From contig NZ_LGLN01000081.1 of the NCBI RefSeq assembly GCF_001293775.1, positions 205,437 through 256,149 of the forward strand: DNA of 50,713 nt, read 5' to 3'. The translations under genes were made by a program, and so were the position numbers. The stretch is from Pseudomonas syringae pv. cilantro. GTDB taxonomy: Bacteria; Pseudomonadota; Gammaproteobacteria; Pseudomonadales; Pseudomonadaceae. The notes under the pieces were generated by a model that did not search any database, was not told the DNA's origin, and worked only from the letters and a program-made list of their open reading frames with translations. Below are positions 44,026 through 50,713 of this stretch, piece after piece. How positions within the stretch are numbered: position 1 is the first letter of the stretch; every line of letters starts with the position of its first letter.

Positions 44026-44457
44026 TCAGCTCAACAATGTCGCGTCCAGCGTGATCTTGGCGTTCAACACTTTCGAAACAGGGCAGCCTTCTTTTGCCTT
44101 CTTGGTCAGCTCGTCGAACTGTTCCTGTGTCGCGCCAGGCACTTTGGCCTTGAGAATCAGGTGTACAGCGCTGATAGCGAAACCGCCTTCGACCTTATCC
44201 AGCGAAACCTCAGCACTGGTATCGATGCTGTCAGCTTTGAGGCCTGCGTCGCCCAGAATCATCGACAGTGCCATCGAGAAACAGCCCGCGTGGGCTGCGC
44301 CGATCAATTCTTCGGGGTTAGTGCCCTTGCCGCCTTCAAAACGTGCCTTGAAGCCGTAAGGTGCTTCGCGCAACACGCCGGTTTCCGTGGAGATGCTGCC
44401 GATACCGCTTTTCAGATCACCTTCCCAGTGGGCAGATGCTTTCTTGACGATGCTCAT
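44026..44457 (-). CDS. osmC: OsmC family hydroperoxide-reducing protein
   Basis: A 143-residue cytosolic thiol peroxidase of the Ohr/OsmC family. The two redox cysteines are in AHAGCFSMALS (near residue 59) and KEGCPVSK (near 125). The arginine-type FKARFEGGKGTNPEELIG loop favours the OsmC branch over Ohr. It reduces organic hydroperoxides and is usually induced by osmotic or stationary-phase stress. AGGAGC lies upstream of the ATG at 44457. It is divergent from the luciferase-like gene. Confidence 0.9.
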   Translation of the reverse strand: MSIVKKASAHWEGDLKSGIGSISTETGVLREAPYGFKARFEGGKGTNPEELIGAAHAGCFSMALSMILGDAGLKADSIDTSAEVSLDKVEGGFAISAVHLILKAKVPGATQEQFDELTKKAKEGCPVSKVLNAKITLDATLLS

Positions 44458-44540
44458 GGTCGCTCCTTTTGGAATGAATGTGGATCATTACTCGTTACAA
44501 GGTTCTGAGGATAGCGGGCTCTGGAAAGTTCAACCGTCGG

Positions 44541-44567
44541 AAAGACCTACCGTTTAAGTAGGTTTTT
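44541..44567 (+). other. Orphan terminator-like hairpin between osmC and the luciferase-like gene
   Basis: AAAGACCTAC (44541-44550) can pair with GTAGGTTTTT (44558-44567) with one G-U and a seven-base loop, ending in five Ts on the plus strand. No plus-strand gene ends here. It lies 104 bp before the luciferase-like start, so it could be a leader attenuator or the 3' end of a short transcript. Confidence 0.4.
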
Positions 44568-44670
44568 ACCCGACTGCCATTGAAAAGCCCGACTTGCGCC
44601 CGCACTGCTGTTTCATCGTGGGCAGCTCCAGCAGCCAGCCCATCTCAATTCGAGGAGCTACCCCCGGCCT

Positions 44671-45672
44671 ATGAAACGTCTGGAAGATGTAAAAATTTCT
44701 ACGCTTGATCTGGTGCCCGTGCGCCATGACAAGGGTCCCGCCGAATCACTGCGTAATTCCCTGAACCTGGCCCAGCATGTTGAAAAGCTGGGTTACAACC
44801 GCTTCTGGGTGGCGGAACACCACAACATGGACGGTATCGCCAGTTCGGCAACGGCGGTACTGCTGGCCTACCTGGCCGGTGGTACGTCGACCATTCGCGT
44901 CGGGGCTGGCGGGATCATGCTGCCCAATCACGCGCCGCTGGTGGTGGCCGAGCAGTTCGGCACGCTGGCGAGCCTTTATCCTGATCGCATCGATCTGGGT
45001 CTAGGCCGTGCACCGGGCTCCGATCAGATGACCGCCCGCGCGCTGCGCCGCGAACGCTCTGGCAGCGCCGAGGATTTCCCGGATGATGTCACCGAGCTGA
45101 TGGAGTACCTGGGTCCGCGCACGCCTGATCAAAAAGTGATCGCCGTACCAGGTTCGGGCACCAATGTGCCGATCTGGCTGCTGGGCTCTAGCCTGTTCAG
45201 TGCTCAGTTAGCGGGCATGCGTGGGCTGCCGTATGCCTTCGCCTCGCATTTTGCACCGCGCTACATGCACGAGGCGATTCGCGTCTATCGCAATCATTTC
45301 CAACCCTCGGCAGTGCTCGACAAGCCTTACGTGATGCTCGGCGTCCCGCTGTCTGCGGCTGACACCGACGAGCAGGCCGAATACCTGGCGACCTCGGTCT
45401 ACCAGCGCATTCTGGCGTTGATGCGTGGGCACAGCCTCATGCAGCGGCCGCCGGTCGACTCCATGGATGGCCTGTGGCTGCCGCACGAACGTGAAGCAGT
45501 GGCAAGCTTTCTGGGGCTGGCGATGGTGGGCGGTCCGGAGAAGATCCGCGCCAAACTGGACGTGTTGCTTGAGCAGACCGATGCCGATGAGCTGATCTTC
45601 ACCTGCGACATGTACAAGCATGAAGACAGGCTGCGCTCCTACGAAATCCTGGCGCAGGTCGCACACGGCTAA
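44671..45672 (+). CDS. Luciferase-like flavin-dependent oxidoreductase (YhbW-like)
   Basis: A 333-residue TIM-barrel protein of the bacterial luciferase-like monooxygenase family. The N-terminal LGYNRFWVAEHHNMDGIASS and the middle GLGRAPGSDQMTARALRR are characteristic of the single-subunit YhbW/LLM group that uses FMN. Substrate is unknown. It has GAGGAG 13 bases before the ATG, a rather long spacing. It is followed by a perfect 18-bp hairpin and is convergent with the second DUF1161 gene. Confidence 0.9.
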   Translation: MKRLEDVKISTLDLVPVRHDKGPAESLRNSLNLAQHVEKLGYNRFWVAEHHNMDGIASSATAVLLAYLAGGTSTIRVGAGGIMLPNHAPLVVAEQFGTLASLYPDRIDLGLGRAPGSDQMTARALRRERSGSAEDFPDDVTELMEYLGPRTPDQKVIAVPGSGTNVPIWLLGSSLFSAQLAGMRGLPYAFASHFAPRYMHEAIRVYRNHFQPSAVLDKPYVMLGVPLSAADTDEQAEYLATSVYQRILALMRGHSLMQRPPVDSMDGLWLPHEREAVASFLGLAMVGGPEKIRAKLDVLLEQTDADELIFTCDMYKHEDRLRSYEILAQVAHG

Positions 45673-45710
45673 GCAATTTTCCGATTCGGAAAAAAGTGCG
45701 CGACCAGAAA

Positions 45711-45751
45711 CAGAATCGCCCCGGACTGGATGACAGTCCGGGGCGATTCTG
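45711..45751. terminator. Perfect 18-bp hairpin between convergent genes
   Basis: CAGAATCGCCCCGGACTG (45711-45728) pairs perfectly with CAGTCCGGGGCGATTCTG (45734-45751) around GATGA. It lies between the luciferase-like gene and the minus-strand DUF1161 gene. It lacks a U tract on either strand, so a bidirectional barrier or 3'-end role is inferred from position. Confidence 0.65.
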
Positions 45752-45817
45752 TTCGTGAAGCCTGCAAACGGGATTAACCGGCGGCCTGACCTGAGTCAGA
45801 TTCAGGCCCAACGGTAA

Positions 45818-46042
45818 TCAACCGCGCTGGTAAACGATTTCCTTGGTGCCGCCTTCGCAGGTGCCGACGACTTGTTTGCCGGCCGCGCTGCCTTTTTCAA
45901 CCACCTCCAGCGTGTAGGACGTTACGCCCTTCGCCTGGAGCTTGGCGTCGAGTTCACTTTTCAGCTCGTCGCATGGCTTGCCTGCCGCGAGGGCAGTGCC
46001 TGCAATGCTCAACAAGCCTACAGCCAACAAAAACTTCTTCAT
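45818..46042 (-). CDS. DUF1161 family small secreted protein (second copy)
   Basis: A 74-residue periplasmic protein with a signal peptide (about 1-19, ALAAGKPC). It matches the 43684 gene along its length: VTSYTLEVV, VVGTC and KEIVYQR recur, with two conserved cysteines. The copies have diverged to roughly half identity by eye. The ATG at 46042 gives a clean signal peptide and GAGAGGG upstream. The role of the family is not known. Confidence 0.87.
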   Translation of the reverse strand: MKKFLLAVGLLSIAGTALAAGKPCDELKSELDAKLQAKGVTSYTLEVVEKGSAAGKQVVGTCEGGTKEIVYQRG

Positions 46043-46186
46043 GGGTAATCCCTCTCGTCCGGCCAGATACAGACGCCATCGGAACAGGCGCCCATTGAAC
46101 ATCCCCGCGCTCATACCGCCCGTTGACGGGTCACGTGGTATATAGCGCAGGTTATGGCAATCGGCCAGCCGAAAGGTTCAGCGGTG

Positions 46187-46402
46187 TCAGCTGTTGGTAA
46201 TGCGGAAGCCGACTTTCAGGGTGACCTGGAAGTGCGCAACTTTGCCGTCTTCGATGTGGCCACGGGTTTCGGTCACTTCAAACCATTCCATATGGCTGAG
46301 GCTTTTGCTGGCTTCGGCCAACGCATTGTTGATGGCATCTTCGATGGTGGTGGTGGAAGAGCCGACGATTTCAACTTTTTTGTACGTGTGGTGATCGGTC
46401 AT
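46187..46402 (-). CDS. Dodecin flavin-binding protein
   Basis: A 71-residue protein (MTDHHTYKKVEIVGSSTTTI start). It matches dodecins, which assemble into hollow dodecamers that store or buffer flavins; the segment SHMEWFEVTETRGHI carries the tryptophan that stacks on the isoalloxazine ring. AGGAGA lies 6-7 bases before the ATG at 46402. It is divergent from the YqjD/ElaB-like gene. Confidence 0.93.
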   Translation of the reverse strand: MTDHHTYKKVEIVGSSTTTIEDAINNALAEASKSLSHMEWFEVTETRGHIEDGKVAHFQVTLKVGFRITNS

Positions 46403-46569
46403 GGCAGTTCTCCTGGAGGGTCTGAAAAAGACGCGATATAGAGCGCGCTCCCTGCTTCTGTCAGGGGAACGCGCGCAAAAGTTCAGCTCTTTGTACAAAT
46501 CGCATCGCACTTTCCAAAAAGCCCGGAGTCCGAAACAACACACGCTCACTCAATTGCAGGAGAAACACC

Positions 46570-46896
46570 ATGGCTACTACTTCACTACGTAAGGCCTCGT
46601 TGCAGAGCATGGAAGCTGAGATCGAGAGCCTCTTGAAGTCGCTCGAAGGCTTGAAAGCGGATGCTACCGACGAGTCGCGCAAGACCCTGAAAAATCTCAA
46701 AGCCAACGCTGAAAGCGCGCTGAGCCACTCGCGCAGCCTGCTGAGCGATGTTTACGAAGACGTCAAAGAAAAAACCCGCGAAAACGCGCTGGCTACCCGT
46801 GACTACGCTCAGGAACACCCATGGACCACCGCCGGCGTTGCCGTAGGTGCCATTGGCCTGATCGCAGCCTACATGCTGTTCAAGCGCGGCAACTGA
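46570..46896 (+). CDS. YqjD/ElaB-like (DUF883) ribosome/membrane-associated protein
   Basis: A 108-residue protein with a long charged helix (residues 10-75) and a C-terminal membrane helix (about 84-104, GVAVGAIGLIAAYMLF) followed by KRGN. The HPWTTAG motif before the helix is diagnostic of DUF883. In E. coli such tail-anchored proteins bind ribosomes in stationary phase and are RpoS-dependent. AGGAG precedes the ATG. It is convergent with trpI, with adjacent stops. Confidence 0.9.
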   Translation: MATTSLRKASLQSMEAEIESLLKSLEGLKADATDESRKTLKNLKANAESALSHSRSLLSDVYEDVKEKTRENALATRDYAQEHPWTTAGVAVGAIGLIAAYMLFKRGN

Positions 46897-47805
46897 TCAG
46901 ATTCTGATCGGGTTCCCAGGCTGCTTAAGCTCATTTTTCAACCACTGAGCCAATTGTTGCGCCCGACCATCGGCCGCACGTCTGGGTACCCACAACGCAA
47001 GCTGCGCCGGGGTTTCGCTGAAACCCCATGGCGCAGCCAGGCGTCCAGCCTTCAGGTCATCGACGACCAGTGGCTCCGGTGCAATCGCAATCCCCAGGCC
47101 GGCCACAGCCGCTTCCAGCAAATAATACAAATGCTCGAAACCCTGCCCGTAGTGCAACGCCTGCGCGTCGATGCCGTTCTGCTGCGCCCAGCTTGGCCAG
47201 GCTTGCGGGCGCGAGGTGGTCTGCAACAAGGGTTCTGTCAGCAGGGACGTGGCGGGCGCATGGCGCAGGCGTTCAAATCGTTCGAAACGAGGGCTTAAAA
47301 CCGGCCCGATTCGCTCGCTGACCAGTTCGAAGACTTGCATGTCGGCAGGCCATGGCGGCTCGGCGAATACCAGCAAGGCGTCCAGCCCCGGACGCCGTGG
47401 ATCAAGATCGCCTTCGCCCGCCGACAGGTGCAGGCGCAAGTCCGGTAGATCGGCATTCAGGCGGCTCAGACGCGGAATGAACCAGCGCGCCAACAGGCTG
47501 CCGGAACAGCCCAGCACGAAGGGCGCATCGGCACTGCCCTTGCTTAGTTCGACACAAACGCTGCGCAGCCGGTCGAACGCTTCGCCGCTGACATCACGGA
47601 GCCGAATGCCTGCATCTGTGAGTTTCAGGCCACGCCCGTCCTTGCTGAACAGGCTGATGCCCAAGTGCTCTTCAAGCACCTTCAATTGGCGGCTGACTGC
47701 GCCGTGCGTCACGCTCAACTGCTCGGCGGCCAGACTGACGCTGCCGAGCCGGGCGGTGCTTTCGAAGGCGCGCAACGCATTGAGGGGAGGGAGGTCGCGG
47801 CTCAT
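46897..47805 (-). CDS. trpI: TrpI, LysR-type activator of trpBA
   Basis: A 302-residue LysR-type regulator. The helix-turn-helix is at about residues 18-40 (SLAAEQLSVTHGAVSRQLK), with an effector domain binding indoleglycerol phosphate in the characterised pseudomonad TrpI. It is divergent from trpBA with 127 bp between starts. The ATG at 47805 is chosen by homology (MSRDLPPLNALRAFE); the frame continues upstream to 47853 across the probable operator. This arrangement is known from P. aeruginosa and P. putida. Confidence 0.95.
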   Translation of the reverse strand: MSRDLPPLNALRAFESTARLGSVSLAAEQLSVTHGAVSRQLKVLEEHLGISLFSKDGRGLKLTDAGIRLRDVSGEAFDRLRSVCVELSKGSADAPFVLGCSGSLLARWFIPRLSRLNADLPDLRLHLSAGEGDLDPRRPGLDALLVFAEPPWPADMQVFELVSERIGPVLSPRFERFERLRHAPATSLLTEPLLQTTSRPQAWPSWAQQNGIDAQALHYGQGFEHLYYLLEAAVAGLGIAIAPEPLVVDDLKAGRLAAPWGFSETPAQLALWVPRRAADGRAQQLAQWLKNELKQPGNPIRI

Positions 47806-47809
47806 GATC

Positions 47810-47826
47810 TGTGAGTTTTCCTGACA
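47810..47826. promoter_or_regulatory. Candidate TrpI-binding dyad in the trpI-trpBA intergenic region
   Basis: TGTGAG (47810-47815) and CTGACA (47821-47826) form an imperfect inverted repeat with a five-base spacer. If TTAAAG (47869-47874) is the trpB -10, the dyad is centred near -63, where the strong TrpI site I lies in P. aeruginosa (roughly -77 to -52, from memory). It also sits just upstream of the trpI start, allowing autorepression. Confidence 0.45.
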
Positions 47827-47932
47827 GTTTGTGGCGATCTTATCGGTTTTCATTCGGGCATGCGCTGGTTAAAGTGGACCCATTGCCGATCCGGCTCAAT
47901 CCATTCGCTTAATACTGCAACTGGAGCACTTC

Positions 47933-49162
47933 ATGACTCAGACAAACTTGCGCAGCGGCCCCGACGCCAACGGCCTGTTCGGCTCATTCGGCGGCCGCTA
48001 CGTGGCTGAAACCCTTATGCCGCTGGTGCTGGACCTCAACCGCGAGTACGAAGCGGCCAAGGTTGATCCTGAGTTCATCAAGGAAATGGCCTACTTCCAG
48101 CGCGATTACATCGGCCGTCCCAACCCGCTGTACTTCGCCGAGCGCCTGACTGAGTTCTGTGGCGGTGCGAAGATCTACTTCAAGCGTGAAGAGCTCAATC
48201 ACACTGGCGCGCACAAGATCAACAACTGCATCGGCCAGGTGCTGCTGGCCAAGCGCATGGGCAAAAAACGCCTGATCGCGGAAACCGGCGCGGGCATGCA
48301 CGGCGTTGCCACTGCAACCGTGGCAGCGCGTTTCGGCCTGCCTTGCGTGATCTACATGGGCGCGACCGACATCGAACGCCAACAGGCCAACGTGTTCCGC
48401 ATGAAGCTGCTGGGCGCTGAAATCGTGCCGGTCACTTCCGGCACCGGCACCCTGAAAGACGCGATGAACGAAGCGCTGCGCGACTGGGTGACCAACGTCG
48501 ATGACACCTTCTACCTGATCGGCACCGTGGCCGGCCCACACCCGTATCCGGCGATGGTGCGTGATTTCCAAGCCATCATCGGCAAGGAAACCAAAGAGCA
48601 GATGCAGGAGAAGGAAGGCCGCCTGCCGGACAGCCTGGTCGCCTGCGTCGGTGGTGGCTCCAACGCGATGGGCCTGTTCCATCCGTTCCTCGATGACGCC
48701 AGCGTAGAAATCATCGGCGTCGAAGCCGGCGGCCATGGCGTGAATACCGACAAGCACGCGGCCAGCCTGAACGGCGGCGTACCAGGTGTGCTGCACGGTA
48801 ACCGCACTTACCTGCTGCAAGATGGCGACGGGCAGATTACCGATGCGCACTCGATTTCTGCCGGTCTGGACTACCCGGGCATCGGCCCGGAGCACGCCTT
48901 CCTGCACGAAGTGAAGCGCGTCGAATATGTCAGCATCACCGATGAAGAAGCGCTGGACGCGTTCCATCAGTGCTGCTTGCTGGAAGGCATCATCCCGGCC
49001 CTGGAAACCGCTCACGCACTGGCCGAGGCCATGAAGCGCGCGACCAACCTGCGCGACGATCACTTGATGGTCGTGTGCCTGTCCGGGCGCGGCGACAAAG
49101 ACATGCAAACCGTCATGAACCACATGGCAGCCGCCGACAAAACTCAGGAGAAGCTGGTATGA
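47933..49162 (+). CDS. trpB: Tryptophan synthase beta subunit
   Basis: A 409-residue PLP enzyme that joins indole and serine to make tryptophan. The cofactor lysine is in HTGAHKINNC (near residue 94). The phosphate-binding GGGSNAMG is near residue 238, and E116-type catalytic residue lies in the AETGAGMHGVA block. GGAG precedes the ATG. Its stop overlaps trpA by ATGA (49159-49162), fitting coupled synthesis of a 1:1 complex. Expression is expected to be activated by TrpI. Confidence 0.97.
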   Translation: MTQTNLRSGPDANGLFGSFGGRYVAETLMPLVLDLNREYEAAKVDPEFIKEMAYFQRDYIGRPNPLYFAERLTEFCGGAKIYFKREELNHTGAHKINNCIGQVLLAKRMGKKRLIAETGAGMHGVATATVAARFGLPCVIYMGATDIERQQANVFRMKLLGAEIVPVTSGTGTLKDAMNEALRDWVTNVDDTFYLIGTVAGPHPYPAMVRDFQAIIGKETKEQMQEKEGRLPDSLVACVGGGSNAMGLFHPFLDDASVEIIGVEAGGHGVNTDKHAASLNGGVPGVLHGNRTYLLQDGDGQITDAHSISAGLDYPGIGPEHAFLHEVKRVEYVSITDEEALDAFHQCCLLEGIIPALETAHALAEAMKRATNLRDDHLMVVCLSGRGDKDMQTVMNHMAAADKTQEKLV

Positions 49163-49971
49163 GCCGTCTCGAACAACGTTTCGCCCAGCTGAAAACCGAA
49201 GGCCGCGCGGCGCTGGTGACTTTCATCACCGCTGGCGACCCTGGCTACGACACCTCGCTGAAAGTGCTCAAAGGTCTGCCCGCTGCAGGTGCTGACGTGA
49301 TCGAGCTGGGCATGCCGTTTACCGATCCGATGGCGGATGGCGTGGCGATTCAACTGGCCACGCTGCGCGCTCTGGATGCTGGCCAGACGTTGCAGAAGAC
49401 GCTGCAGATGGTCAGCGAGTTTCGGGTCGACGATCAGACCACACCGATTGTGCTGATGGGTTACTACAACCCGATCCACCGTTTTGGCGTTGAAGCGTTC
49501 GTGGCGCAGGCCAAGGAAGCAGGCGTCGATGGCCTGATCATCGTTGACCTGCCACCCGAGCATGACGCCGAACTGGCGACGCCTGCACAGGCGTCCGGCA
49601 TCGACTTCATCCGCCTGACTACGCCGACAACAGACGACGCGCGTCTGCCGCGTGTGCTGGAGCGCAGTTCCGGGTTCGTCTATTACGTGTCGGTTGCCGG
49701 GGTGACCGGTGCGGGTTCGGCAACCACCGAGCATGTCACCGAAGCCATCGCACGCTTGCGTCGACACACCAGCCTGCCGATCAGCGTCGGTTTCGGTATC
49801 CGCACACCCGAGCAGGCAGCCGCCATTGCCCGCCTGGCAGATGGTGTTGTGGTGGGCTCGGCGTTCGTCGACAAAATCGCGACGGCCGAGTCGCCGGATC
49901 AGGCAATCGATGGCGTGTTGACGCTGTGCGCCGCCTTGGCCGAAGGCGTACGTAACGCGCGCGTCAGTTGA
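49159..49971 (+). CDS. trpA: Tryptophan synthase alpha subunit
   Basis: A 270-residue TIM-barrel enzyme that cleaves indoleglycerol phosphate into indole and glyceraldehyde 3-phosphate. Catalytic residues are in VIELGMPFTDPMADG (Glu near 51, Asp near 62). YYVSVAGVTGAG and ISVGFGI are the phosphate-binding loops. The ATG at 49159 overlaps the trpB stop; longer frames upstream are out of register with homology. A terminator follows 60 bp later. Confidence 0.97.
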   Translation: MSRLEQRFAQLKTEGRAALVTFITAGDPGYDTSLKVLKGLPAAGADVIELGMPFTDPMADGVAIQLATLRALDAGQTLQKTLQMVSEFRVDDQTTPIVLMGYYNPIHRFGVEAFVAQAKEAGVDGLIIVDLPPEHDAELATPAQASGIDFIRLTTPTTDDARLPRVLERSSGFVYYVSVAGVTGAGSATTEHVTEAIARLRRHTSLPISVGFGIRTPEQAAAIARLADGVVVGSAFVDKIATAESPDQAIDGVLTLCAALAEGVRNARVS

Positions 49972-50032
49972 GGGTAAAGTTTCTGATACAGAGGAATCAA
50001 CGCGCTGGCAGCAGTTCTATGTAGCAAGACAC

Positions 50033-50067
50033 AAGGGGTTCATGACCAGCGTCATGAGCCCCTTTTT
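50033..50067 (+). terminator. Rho-independent terminator of trpBA
   Basis: AAGGGGTTCATGAC (50033-50046) pairs with GTCATGAGCCCCTT (50051-50064) through one T-G pair around CAGC, and ends in TTTTT (50063-50067). It lies about 60 bp after the trpA stop. Confidence 0.92.
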
Positions 50068-50097
50068 GCTGCATTGAGTAAAGCCGAGGAAGCACCC

Positions 50098-50574
50098 ATG
50101 AAACTGCCAAACCGTTTTATCACCGGGCTGGGTATCCTGATGATCAGCGCCAGCCCGCTGCTGCAAGCTGCACCACCTGATCAGCGCGGTGAAGGCCCGG
50201 ACGACAACCGTGGCGGGCACAACGAGCGCGGCAATGAGCGTGGCCAAGGTAATGACAAAGGTAACGGCCCAGGCAAACAGGCTCATCAGGACAACCGAGG
50301 CGGCAATCGTCCGCCGCAGGATTTCGGCCCGGTACGCGAGACTTTCCAGCAGCACCGCGACGTCATCGGTCGGGGCCAGCCCCTGCCACCGAGCGTACAC
50401 ATCGTCAAAGGCAAACCGCTGCCACGCGGCTACGGCAAACGCCTGGACAGCCGTTCACTGCAATACCTGCCACGTTACGACGGCTACGAATGGCGCCGCC
50501 TGGGCACCGACGTCGTACTGATCACCGTGGGTTCGGGGATTGTTTACGCGATTCTGGATGGTGTGTTGAATTGA
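50098..50574 (+). CDS. Secreted RcnB/CigR-like protein with Gly/Asn/Arg-rich linker
   Basis: A 158-residue protein. A signal peptide (about 1-25, LLQAAPPDQ) leads a low-complexity stretch to about residue 72 made of Gly, Asn, Arg, Asp and Gln (GGHNERGNERGQGNDKGNGP). An RcnB-like domain follows (LPRGYGKRLD, YEWRRLGTDVVLITVGSGIV). A hydrophobic tail ends the protein. RcnB contributes to nickel/cobalt control and CigR is an anti-virulence factor in Salmonella; which applies here is open. GAGGA is 8 bases before the ATG at 50098, which follows the trpA terminator. Confidence 0.78.
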   Translation: MKLPNRFITGLGILMISASPLLQAAPPDQRGEGPDDNRGGHNERGNERGQGNDKGNGPGKQAHQDNRGGNRPPQDFGPVRETFQQHRDVIGRGQPLPPSVHIVKGKPLPRGYGKRLDSRSLQYLPRYDGYEWRRLGTDVVLITVGSGIVYAILDGVLN

Positions 50575-50607
50575 TGCAGCACTCAGGTTCCGCGCCCAAG
50601 ATTTTGC

Positions 50608-50675
50608 ACAAGTCCGCTTTGTGATTATGGCCGAAGGCCGTAGGAGCGACCGGGGCGGCGCTCCCACGCCCTCCG
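50608..50675. repeat. REP-like repeat at the window end
   Basis: TTATGGCCGAAGGCC (50625-50639) matches 38536-38550 exactly, and both are followed by a GTGGGAGCG/GTAGGAGCG-type arm and preceded by GTCCGCTT. GGAGCG (50643-50648) pairs with CGCTCC (50659-50664), giving a small hairpin. The element lies in the gap after the RcnB-like gene, cut by the window end. Confidence 0.7.
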
Positions 50676-50713
50676 GGTAGAAGCACGTTTCAACTATCGC
50701 ATAATCCCTTGTG

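Noticed and set aside
44457..44515. AlgU-like promoter (GAACCTT ... TCC) upstream of osmC on the minus strand
   Set aside because: The spacer is one base too short and the -10 matches only in two or three positions.

Overview
The window is chromosomal DNA from a Pseudomonas, most likely the P. syringae/P. fluorescens lineage. The evidence is gene content and order: xpt, rep, GGDEF-EAL gene, MATE gene, LysR gene; argH, algZ, algR, hemC, hemD, hemX, hemY, dsbB, algQ, FKBP gene, algP; and trpI divergent from trpBA. These blocks match, from memory, the PA5298-PA5250 and PA0035-PA0037 neighbourhoods of P. aeruginosa near the replication origin. Dense high-GC coding, ATGA stop/start overlaps and Pseudomonas-type REP repeats agree. 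No rRNA, tRNA, CRISPR array, complete insertion sequence or prophage was seen.

Layout. 1-3.1 kb (minus): a sulfide detoxification operon of persulfide-dioxygenase-like hydrolase, sulfide:quinone oxidoreductase and TauE/SafE exporter. 3.2-10.2 kb: xpt and rep (minus), a GGDEF-EAL protein (plus), a MATE exporter (minus) and a LysR regulator (plus). 10.3-17.5 kb: a chemoreceptor behind a sigma-28-like promoter, a methyltransferase, a membrane-anchored M16 peptidase, a DUF5924/DUF2914 membrane protein and a SpmA/SpmB-type membrane protein. 17.5-31.9 kb: argH, algZR, hemCDXY, dsbB, algQ, FKBP isomerase, algP, a TIGR02444 gene, a YheS-type ABC-F ATPase and a small MscS channel. 31.9-34.6 kb: a LysE exporter and a cytochrome c-FTR1 iron permease with a possible Fur site. 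34.6-35.5 kb: two small, lower-GC, tandem paralogous genes of unknown function. 35.5-39.7 kb: yheV-like gene, prlC, a gamma-carbonic anhydrase and a lipoprotein peptidase. 39.9-43.7 kb: a frameshifted DUF3592 gene, an OPT transporter, a lone Abi/HEPN-type gene and a lipoprotein. 43.7-46.9 kb: small stress-type genes (two DUF1161, OsmC, luciferase-like oxidoreductase, dodecin, YqjD/ElaB-like). 46.9-50.6 kb: trpI, trpBA and an RcnB/CigR-like secreted protein, ending in a REP-like repeat.

Most of the window is conserved core genome. Functional modules are sulfur oxidation and export, c-di-GMP turnover and chemotaxis, AlgZR/AlgQ/AlgP regulation beside haem synthesis, iron uptake, and TrpI-activated tryptophan synthase. 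The accessory pieces are the tandem small paralogs (34.8-35.5 kb) and the Abi/HEPN gene (42.5-43.2 kb). These two are the best places to look for something undescribed; neither can be given a function from sequence alone. All family names come from reading motifs and remembered families, not from database searches.
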